Of a stretch of DNA of 64,000 bases, positions 55,076 through 64,000 are shown in pieces. The stretch is from Sacculina carcini (taxonomy: Eukaryota; Arthropoda; Thecostraca; Sacculinidae): assembly GCA_916048095.2 (NCBI GenBank), contig OU696571.1:3302001-3366000 (forward strand), given 5' to 3'. The number at the start of each line of letters is the position of its first letter. Position 1 is the stretch's first letter. The notes beneath the pieces are model-generated. The model saw only the letters and a program-made list of their open reading frames with translations. It was not told the origin of the DNA and searched no databases. The position numbers and the translations under genes were made by a program.

Positions 55076-55157
55076 GGTTGTAGGTGTCTTGAGCAGTTCT
55101 GATATCGATTCATCTTAGTTAATTTCCAGTGTGATTTAACTTTCCAATGCTATTGCT

Positions 55158-55709
55158 CAGTGGCGGATCCAGAGGGGGGCTCAGGGACTGAAGCCCCTCC
55201 CCCCAAAATGTTTCCATCAACTCCTCATAACCAAGAAGCTCACCAAAAGATGCCGAGAAAAATATTTTTGTGGATGTTTGCTGATCAGATAAGCATCATC
55301 GCAAGCGATGCATAATGATACATATACATGACCGATCGTTAAACATTAACAACACACTCTCGCAGTGGTACAACGTTAATTTTTGCAACAATCAAGATAT
55401 AGTGTATATATATATATATATATATATATTATATTTTTGTATATTGTACCAAATGTTCCATTGTTGTCTTATCAAATTTCAAAATCCAAATATTCTATTT
55501 GCTCACCAGTTAAATTCATTGCCGAATGTGTGTGTATGTGTTTATGTTGACATGTATGAGTGCGTGTGTATATGTGCATGTGCTTATATGTATATTTTAG
55601 AATGTGTGCCTGTATGTATGTCATACACATAAGCATAATAAATTTGACATGATCGTCAGTATGAGCAATCAAGTTTGTGCATTTTTCATATTAGCGTTTG
55701 TGTGTTTGT

Positions 55710-55762
<53 letters not shown>

Positions 55763-55914
55763 TGTGTGTGTGTTTGTGTACGTGTGTTTGTGTGTGTGTG
55801 TGTGTTATTGTGTGTACATATCATTGAAAAATGTACCAAGTCATGACCTCCACACGCTACATAGTCACTCATACATACTTCAGCTCCCCTAATTGCATGC
55901 TGGATCCGCCACTG
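55158..55914. mobile_element. non-autonomous hAT element with CAGTGGCGGATCCAG ends
   Basis: Starts CAGTGGCGGATCCAG and ends CTGGATCCGCCACTG, a perfect 15-bp inverted repeat. It is flanked by CTATTGCT and CTATTGCC, an 8-bp duplication with one change. Inside are (TA)n and (TG)n arrays but no transposase. Confidence 0.82.
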
Positions 55915-56344
55915 CTATTGCCCTTCTCGCTCAATCTCTTGGTGACCAAGATGCATGATAAGTGCAGTATAATACAATTTATACCGTTCAAAAGCATACC
56001 ATTACACCTTGTCCTTTGATTTTAGCACATATTCTACAAGCTATGTGTATTTATATTTTAGAGCACTGCCTCAACTGAAAATTGGCGTAGTTTTATGAAG
56101 ATAGATTTGGTACAGGGGCGGTTGGAGTATGTGGAGGAAGTGACCAATGACCTGCACAAATAACCGGCAATTGCAAACAGTCTAAACAGGATTCCGTGCA
56201 ATGTCGGTGCAATTCTCGTGAATGGCTGAGCATTATATAAGTACCACGCATGCTAGCGCTTGTATGCTAGTATTTCTAGCTGAGAGATCCGATGTATAGA
56301 CATGTCTATTAGACATGCTCGTGATACACACCAATAGTGTAGAT
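55915..56344. other. intergenic, nothing recognised
   Basis: No gene or known repeat recognised. Confidence 0.4.
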
Positions 56345-56705
56345 TTCTGTTGAGGCTCGGGTTATGACAGCCATCATGTACTAGTGTTCAAGTTATCTCA
56401 GATGGCCAATTGCATGAGACCCTCAACTATTGTATGCTTAGTAAATTACAATACACATACCTGGTGGAAAGTATATGCAAGTATAGGCAAATATATCGTG
56501 TATATTTACATACACACACATACACACACACACTTGTCGTGTATTGTTACTATTTTGCTATGCTTATTTTGATGACAATATACTCAATGAACTGGACTCA
56601 GCAGAATTATCGGGGGGGGGGTATGATTGTATAATCGTACACACCAGCCAACTTGTCGGGGGTTATATATACCCTCATTTCGGCCAAGATCTACGCATAT
56701 GGTAT
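56345..56705 (+). repeat. MITE family M1, copy 3
   Basis: From GACAGCCATCATGTACTAGT to AAGATCTACGCATATGG. The shared centre is CTTGTCGTGTATTGTTACTA and CTCAGCAGAATTATCGGGG. Confidence 0.75.
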
Positions 56706-56965
56706 ACACACACTTCTCTTTCCTCAAAATTGTCAGAGCCTCACTCGATGAAGTACACGTATAACACTTTCAATTAATTTATCCCATCTATATGATTATT
56801 ATTATTAAACTTCAACTTCATATCATTATTAAACTTGGAATTTTCAATTGATTTATATTTTTACGAGTGTACCCTATTTCATTTTTAATTTTCCATATTT
56901 TTTATAAATTGAATATGAATTTCATGTTATGAATTGCTCTGCACAACGGGCGGGTTTTAATGCTA

Positions 56966-57014
<49 letters not shown>

Positions 57015-57329
57015 ACAAAGTCCTGATTTTCACTCCTAAAGTATTCGCAACATGTTTCCAGTCTCTCATTGTGGTATGCTTCCGTGATTATTTTTTCTAT
57101 GATTTTCACTGAATTTATTATACTTCATTACTAGTTTTGCGCTATTAACACTAGCGAACTGATGAGTCGTATAAAGTGCTACTGTGAAATAAAACATGAC
57201 GCCAGAAAATTTCTGCTCAATCGACAAAGTCGCCAAATATTCTTATTTTAATAGAAATACGCTTGTTTTTAGATATTTTTATAAAGAACTTTCATTTTTC
57301 ATTTTCTTCAACTAAAGCTCATTTTCTTT
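56706..57329. other. A/T-rich intergenic DNA with a (TA)n array
   Basis: (TA)n at 56964-57011. No gene. Confidence 0.6.
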
Positions 57330-57335
57330 CCTTAT

Positions 57336-57425
57336 ATTTCATTTGGATCAAATCAGATTTCGTTTGGATCAAATCAAATTTCATTTGGATCAAATCAGAT
57401 TTCATTTGGATCAAATCAAGTTGCA
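57336..57425. repeat. minisatellite, four 21-bp units
   Basis: Units of TTTGGATCAAATCAGATTTC with single-base differences. Confidence 0.9.
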
Positions 57426-57489
57426 AATGGTATATTTCGCCAATGCTTTTAGAAAAACTTGTGTGTGTGTGTGTGCGTGTGTGTGTGTG

Positions 57490-57709
57490 TGTACTCACCG
57501 AGTTGTACTCACCGAGCTGTACTCCCCAAGCTGTATAATACAGGAGATGAGCTAAGTTCGAGTTGTCCTGTCTCCCAGCCAACATTGGTCTAACCTACGT
57601 TTAAATGCTTTCACACTGCTACATTGAACAATTTCCCTATCTAGGTTATTCCATGCATCTACAGTCCTATAAGAGAAACTATAACTCTTGATATCCCTAA
57701 CTGCTCTGG

Positions 57710-57715
<6 letters not shown>
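57490..57715 (-). mobile_element. 3' end of a LINE (C-terminus plus short tandem tail)
   Basis: Minus strand reads SYSFSYRTVDAWNNLDREIV and QCSSVKAFKRRLDQCW, then a stop. This is the typical C-terminus of CR1/L2-group LINE ORFs. After it come three repeats of the (C/G)TACAGCTTGG(G)GAGTACA type, as tails of such LINEs often show. Confidence 0.65.
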
Positions 57716-57755
<40 letters not shown>

Positions 57756-57773
57756 TTACGTGTGTGTTTTTGT
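57716..57773. repeat. (TG)n array
   Basis: TG array with TTTG interruptions. Confidence 0.85.
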
Positions 57774-58263
57774 GGGTGTGGGTGTGTTCCTGGATTAGCT
57801 TGTTTGTGTGTATATACAAGCACACACGCATCTGAAACAAAAAACAACATTCTCATCTGCTGGGTGTAATCAATAGGAATTGCAGCAAAAAATACGTTAA
57901 TGTCGCGTTAACAAACACACAAACACGTACACACATTTGTCCGTATCCGTGTGTGTGTGTGTGTGTTTGTGAATGTGACATTAATGTATACTCAATACGC
58001 GACCAGACATCGTAATTTCCACGCGCGCGTGTGTGCTATGTTGTTACGGTGCTATGAGCACATCGTAATGTTGGCGCTTTTGCTGACACGCTCGTCGATA
58101 TTGCCGTCTGTGCGTCGCAATCGGCAATGTGCGTAAATTGTGTAACACGTCGAACGTGCGTGTGTCAGCGTGTGTGTGATACCAATGTGCCACGACGCTT
58201 GTCAATAAACATTGACTGTGGGCACGGGCGCAGCCAGAAAGAAACTGAGTTATAATTTTCACT
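57774..58263. other. intergenic, nothing recognised
   Basis: No gene or repeat family recognised apart from short TG tracts. Confidence 0.4.
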
Positions 58264-58271
58264 AAGTCTGT

Positions 58272-58340
<69 letters not shown>

Positions 58341-58370
58341 TGTGTGTGTTTGTGTGTGTGTTTGTGTGTC
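58264..58370. repeat. (TG)n microsatellite
   Basis: About 107 bp of TG with TTTG interruptions in its last third. Confidence 0.95.
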
Positions 58371-58616
58371 CGTGCGTTATAGTTCAATTGGTGGTATTAT
58401 CAGCTGTAAAGTTGGCTCTTGTTGTAAGCCCCCGAAAGTGAATTGCCTTGGCTCGCCCGTGGTTTGGCGCATTGACAAGGCCATTTTGTCTAAATGAATA
58501 TTGCACAGAGGCACTGGATAACGGCGAATTGACAATGCACAATGCATTGCCATCTTTGATCAATCACAAAGTCTGTCTGTCAACGCAATCAGAATGAGTG
58601 GTCGTGTTTGTATTTC

Positions 58617-58948
58617 AGAGCTATGCTGAGTCGATGAGAGGTCTTATGCCCCCCCCCCCCCCGAAGGCAATACTTGGGACCTCCATTATGAATAAAGCAC
58701 CATTATATAGTAGAGGATTATGAACATATGAACATAACACCATTATGAACATAACACCATTATGAACATAACACCATTATGAACATAGCACCATTGTATA
58801 GAAGAGGTCCGACTTAGTGCAAATGCAGTTACCATTATGACATAATGACATTATGCAAAATTTGTACATCATGCGTGAGGCAACGGGGCCCCTCAACAAT
58901 CGGGCCCCCCTACCGGCCGGGGGAGGGGGCGGTTGCTACGGCTCTGGA
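58617..58948. repeat. non-autonomous DNA element family M3, copy 2
   Basis: Related to 50926-51168. It has an inner tandem of four 17-bp CATTATGAACATAACAC units (58724-58795) that copy 1 lacks. The right end is GGTTGCTACGGCTCTGG. Confidence 0.6.
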
Positions 58949-59069
58949 ACAATGTGATCCATAACGCCCCTCCATGTTTGCTCAAATGAGACATTCTGAT
59001 TTCTGCATTACGAGGTATTGTGCGGTTGCTTAAGAATCTTTGTTTTTCATATTATCCGCTGTGTTGTGA

Positions 59070-59412
59070 ATTCAACTCAATGGCGTAGTTATGGGCCGAA
59101 GATCGGGGGGTTAAGACAGTAATCATGCATTAGTGTTCAAAATTGACTCAGTTGGCCAAATGCATGGCATCATCAAACATTTTATGCCTTGTCAATTACA
59201 ACACACACAAACCTCAATGAAAACTATATTGCACATGAATGCAAACACAAAAATTTGTCGTGTAGTGTTACTCTTGGATATTTTTATAACAATAATTCCA
59301 ATGAATTGAGCTCAGCAGAATTATCGGGTGGTACAATTGCATATAAATTTCCACAGCCAATTTTTCAGGGGGTAATATACCCCATACCCCCAGGATCTAC
59401 GCCCATGCATGC
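59070..59412 (+). repeat. MITE family M1, copy 4
   Basis: Starts near GGCGTAGTTATGGGCCGAAG and ends AGGATCTACGCCCATGC. The centre matches copies 3 and 5. Confidence 0.78.
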
Positions 59413-59771
59413 AGCACAATATTAGTCGAAACTTGCAAGAATAATGAGTGTTGTGGTGCTGTGATGATGTTCAACTAATTTTATTTCCAATGCGTTTTTT
59501 TTCTAATTGCTCTTGTGGATTTGCTTGATAGCGGTTTTTAAAATTGCGCACCCGATATTCAATAAATATCAATATCCAATCTAAGGAAGCGTGCTGTTAT
59601 ATACATTACACATTTATGCATTATGTACAGAAAATTATACAGTGTAGGCGATTTTGAATCTATGTAGATTATTTTGATATCCGTACGACGAAAGTGTACT
59701 TTTAAGCGGTGTGTTTGCGTCACATTTGAATGACTGTGAAACGTCTGCAGCCAAGCATGGATATCTGGTTT

Positions 59772-59846
<75 letters not shown>

Positions 59847-60594
59847 TGTGTGTGTTGTTTTTCATTTCGCCTCATAAATTTCCGCCTGACAGAATGACTG
59901 GATATTGTAGCAAAAAACACATCATTCATACAGTGCAGACAATTTAAAAGCGACGCCTAGATGCATAATTTTCGCGCTAACAATCATGTGTGTTTCGTCA
60001 AAGCCAAGAAATTCGCCTATTCCGGTCAGAGTTAATCGGCTCAGAGTAGCAGAGTGGTTTCAACGTGTATATGCTTGATAATGGGTCCATTTGCAAATTA
60101 TATCGTGCGCTTGGCGATTATGAATTTCACTTATAATTTCTGTAATTCATCAGGCGTGGGCTAGAAAAATATCGGCGTCAGCTGTTTGTCAAACAAATTA
60201 ATCAAGCTTTGTGCACGATCTATGATTTGTTAATACACCAAAAATTAACTTATAAAATTATAAATTTCAAAATTATCAGCGCAAGATATTCCAATTGGAA
60301 GCTGAAGTAATTTGTAAAAAATTATATACTTAAACTTTCAATAAAGTCATACATGTGTTTTTGTATACGTCTGTGTATGAATGTGTGTGTGTGTATGTAT
60401 GTGTTTGTGTGTGTGTGTTCGTGTGGGTGTGTGTGCGCGTGTGTGTGTCTGTGTGTGTCTGTATCGATTTAATTAACTTTCATTCTACCGCTGTTGTACC
60501 CTGGTGAATTAGTGGCTCAGGTGTATGGCGCTGATTAAATATTGCATTGACACCATTGAACACACTGTGAAGCAATAACATCCCTGCCTTGTAC
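59413..60594. other. intergenic with TG arrays
   Basis: (TG)n at 59775-59852 and TG-rich DNA at 60380-60465. No gene. Confidence 0.6.
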
Positions 60595-60930
60595 TTAAAG
60601 GTTGAAGGTTAAAGGCCTCAGTGATTGCTGCTACACGGGAAGAAGCCGAAGCTTATGAACACACAGGTGTGCCCCGTGCAGCTCGCTGCCACCGCAGAAC
60701 CAACCTTCTCCACGCTATGGCGCCACAAGGATGGAAGACGTATTAGAGAGGGTCACCTCCCAGAATGCATGCCATAACACATGACTGGCGTCTGGTACCA
60801 TCATTTTCTGCTCGATGGACAGGGGCTGTTGGATTATAGAATTCGCCCAAGAAATTCTGCTCCGTTGGGATTCGGACCACGGACCTCCCGCTTGTGAGGC
60901 GGCTGTGCTAACCACTACACCACGCAGTCC
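60595..60930 (-). mobile_element. tRNA-Val-derived SINE, copy 4
   Basis: Body closely matches copy 1 (CACGGGAAGAAGCCGAAGCT, ACACAGGTGTGCCCCGTGCA). The head at 60860-60930 keeps the CCGCC/GGCGG stem and CAC anticodon; the B box is changed to GGTCCGAATCC. Confidence 0.85.
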
Positions 60931-62124
60931 ACAGTTAATGAATATATCTACAGTGCTGCAACCCTGCAACCTTTGCAACCAGGCAAAAATCCGACAATTG
61001 CCAGCCTCCGAAAGCCGCTGCTATGTAGACAGGTGTGTTTGCGTATGCGTGTGTGTATGTGTGTATGTTTTTTTTTTGACACAAACAAATATATTTACAA
61101 ACGCGTACACATATTCACAACACTACAACGTGTGTGTATGTGTGTGCGTGTGCGTGTGTGTGTGTGTACGTGCGTGTCCACATGATGAATACAATTTCCA
61201 CTTTTTGGTTGATATGCAGACTCAATTTGCAGTGTGTGTGTATGTTTGTGTGTATGTGTGTGTGTGCATGTGTGTGTGTGTGTACGTGTACACATGCATG
61301 TACACCCAGAATGAATAACTGTCCAGGTACGTGAAAAGAGCTGGCGAAATTCAATTTGACGACAGATATATTTCAGTTCAGCAAATGCACAAAGACGCGA
61401 TGGTGTGTGAGCGCAAAAACGGTCTTTCCTACAGTCGGCTTGTTTATGCTGGTTTTGGAATGACTATAAGTGAATATGTGTGAATATATCATATAATCAC
61501 TTTGAGGGTTTTTGTTCGGAGTTCAACGTGTCTAGGAACTGAGCGCGTATTTTAGTGCGGAGCTACGTTCGGTAAGTACTTTGGAAAACCAATTAATACA
61601 TGTTGTTTTAACCAAAATTAGCACAAAATTTAAATTATGTAGGTCATATTTTGACCCATGACTTTTTGACGAGCTCATGGTGTTTGCCTACTGGAAAAAC
61701 GCAGGGTAAATATTATGCACTTTGCATTCTGCACTAAGTTTTGCGATGATAAACACAATTATACGCAATTGTGTCCCTATTTGCTTACAGGATATTGTTT
61801 ACTCCTGTTAAATCATACGTGAATGCGAATCTAAAGCGATGTCTTCCAGCCACTTTGAGCCAGTATTGACCAAGACATCACGTCTCTATTGACAATCTTC
61901 TGAAGATGCCGCAGGATTGATCATCAGAACGGAGACCGCACGAGAGAGTGCTCAAGTGTTTGTCGAGCACACTCATAAACAGTCGGCAATTGGAGACAAC
62001 AGAGCACAGAATTGAGTTTGTCTCTCTGCAGCATTGCAGCCGCCAGCGTTTGTTGACCGACAGCCCCAGGCTCAATGGCTTATCTGCGGACTTTTGACAA
62101 AAAGGTACTTAACCAAGGGCTTAG
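60931..62124. other. intergenic with TG-rich tracts
   Basis: TG/CA-rich stretches at 61030-61065, 61128-61170 and 61230-61300. No gene recognised. Confidence 0.5.
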
Positions 62125-62405
62125 ATTTGTGTCGAGACTCGGGGGATGACAGTCATCATGCATTAGTGTTCAAAGTTGGCTCAGTTGGCCAATTGTATGG
62201 GATCCTAGACCATTTTCGGCCTATGCAACGACAACGCACATATCTCAATGAAAAGCATATTGCATGTATAGTTGCATACACACATACTTGTCGTGTATTG
62301 CTATTTTTTGGCTATGCTGATCATGATGGCAATATTCCCAGTTGACTAAACTCAGCAGAATTCTCGGGGTATAATTGCATAATTGCGGGGTATAATCCTG
62401 AGGAC
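62125..62405 (+). repeat. MITE family M1, copy 5
   Basis: GATTTGTGTCGAGACTCGGG, GACAGTCATCATGCATTAGT, ACTTGTCGTGTATTGCTA and CTCAGCAGAATTCTCGGGG mark it. Confidence 0.75.
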
Positions 62406-63856
62406 AATCTCAGGATGGATGCTTTGGAAATATGTGATCATACGCAATTTGATTTTGCGTTTTTTACGCCAGATAAATCTTTTATATATATTTTCTAAGA
62501 TTTTTTCGTTTGGAACGCCTTTATTTATTTTTGTTTCATTCTAGCATGTACAATTCTACTTGACGTCTACCTCCGAAGATATTTCAAAGCGTTCAGAGCA
62601 AACATGACCCATGTGCACTCGGAATAATAAGAAAAATTAATTTGGCTCACCTCGTCTCAGAAGTTCGCCGCATTTGAGCGCTGAGCGGAGAACACAAAAT
62701 AATTAAATCCAAACTATCAACATTTCAGCTGTAGTTTCTAATTTATATTTGTGCTCTCATCAATATCCTACACGAAAAAACTCGAATCTTCCGAAAAAAC
62801 ACATTCATTATTTTTGCCTCTCAAAAAATGCAGATATGCAAAAATACACCAGTTCACTGGCTGCTATCGAATTTGAACTCAACGACAACTGAAACATCGG
62901 CGAGACCAGTCAAATAGGTGAACAAAGTTTATTTTTTTCTTTTAATAAAACTCTGACAAACACAAATGTCTATGTTCTATGGTCTATGTTCACAAATTCG
63001 CCGTTCTGTTGGTCTTTCATGTTTGTTCAACGCTGACAAACACACAAACACACAAACACACACAAACACAAACACAAACACACATAAACGCACACCAAAT
63101 GTTTGTTTCTCTAACTACTCACCAATTTACGTGCTTTCATCGACCCGATGTTTATCGCTGAGAATGTGAATCAATAGTTAAACGGCCCTACATGTCGTGT
63201 GAGTGTGTGCGTGTGACTGGACTAAATTGTAAATTAGATACCGTGATCGTTTCGTGCTTGTGTGATCGTTTCATGTATTAGTGTCCGCTTGCTTGTGCTG
63301 TAACGCTATACGATAGCCACCTTCACGCGAAATGCATGCGTCTCGTGAGCATGAGGGCGACCACATTTTACGGTATACTGCTTAATTTTGTCACAAAAAA
63401 TCCAACTTGAAGCGTACATACTGATGCAGGATTTTAGTAATTGTACAAAATTCTCATACAAAAAAATGCAAAGTCGTGATCATTATAGCATGTAGCAATG
63501 TATTTCAGTTAGAACGCTCACAGTCTAATGTCAACTCAGATTTAATACAATGTTCATTTTATCAACAGGTAATTACTTGTAGATGTAGGGGAAATGAAAT
63601 GTGCAACATCAAATCAGAAAAAAGCTCAAAATATACTTGGGTTCAGATAAAACGGTGTGTAATTTCTTTCATTGCCCAAGGCAAGACTATTAATAATGAT
63701 AAAATATCCTGAAAATGGAAAACTAAATTTTTTAATTTTTTGGTTGAATTTTTAATGTTGAAATTTAATCTTAGGAATAAAAAAATCAATTGACTGAAAT
63801 TTTTTCCCAAAAAATGGTGTTTGAATACATTTATTATAGTTATTATTATTAATTAC
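62406..63856. other. intergenic, nothing recognised
   Basis: A/T-rich DNA with one ACACAAACACA tract (63040-63085). No gene. Confidence 0.45.
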
Positions 63857-63945
63857 AGGCAAATCCAGTAGCATGGGAAGAGTGCAAGCACTATCACCAC
63901 CCTGAGGTGGCCACATGTCCCGGAAACGCCCAAAAGATGTAGATA
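63857..63945 (-). repeat. dispersed repeat fragment, copy 2 (LINE 3' end-like)
   Basis: Matches 42953-43040. The minus strand reads GGDSACTLPMLLDLPV then a run of Asn, as at the end of a LINE ORF and its tail. Confidence 0.55.
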
Positions 63946-64000
63946 GAAAGGAAAATAATAAATAAATAACAATAAATAATAAGCCATCATCCGATAACAC

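Overview
The window is animal nuclear DNA from an invertebrate. It shows spliced genes with metazoan orthologues, long (CA)n/(TA)n arrays, Ty3/Gypsy, jockey-like and CR1-like retrotransposons, hAT elements and tRNA-derived SINEs. I cannot name the species. Three host loci are visible, all on the minus strand. They are two exons of a SAM-domain gene of the C19orf47 type (1-1213), a single-exon ORF resembling the CCDC117/HCFC1R1 family (5034-5672), and three exons of TMEM147, a small ER membrane protein of the translocon-associated BOS complex (34855-42204). Nearly everything else is mobile DNA or simple repeat.

Layout. 1-5.7 kb: host exons around a 2.4 kb DNA transposon (1709-4109) with ~86-bp inverted repeats starting TGTGACAG, CCGG on both sides and a Ulp1-protease-like remnant, i.e. 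an internally deleted Ginger1 element. 5.7-19 kb: two hAT elements with perfect 8-bp target duplications, a solo LTR, microsatellites, a truncated Gypsy pol, an R4-like LINE fragment and a mariner-type transposase remnant. 19.3-34.3 kb: one old CR1-like LINE on the minus strand, cut open by a young Gypsy (19888-25013), a TRIM (25538-26477) and a decayed jockey-like LINE (26556-32927); each insertion can be removed at its target duplication and the LINE reading frame rejoins. A U2 snRNA-like sequence (33719-33903) lies between two further pieces of the same LINE. 34.8-42.2 kb: TMEM147 with introns full of CA repeats and a 15-bp minisatellite. 44.1-49.0 kb: a second Gypsy with identical LTRs and intact gag and pol. 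49-64 kb: gene-poor DNA with SINEs, hAT/MITE families, a second solo LTR and long TG arrays.

How the parts relate. Both intact Gypsy elements are built alike: minus strand, tRNA-Trp-type primer site, gag then pol in the -1 frame, a UUUAAAC slippery heptamer at the junction, and a purine tract next to the 3' LTR. The TRIM shares the tRNA-Trp primer site and so could be mobilised by such elements. The small MITEs, SINEs and solo LTRs recur two to five times here, so local repeat families can be recognised from this window alone. Identifications rest on reading motifs, repeats and splice sites by eye; no database search was possible.
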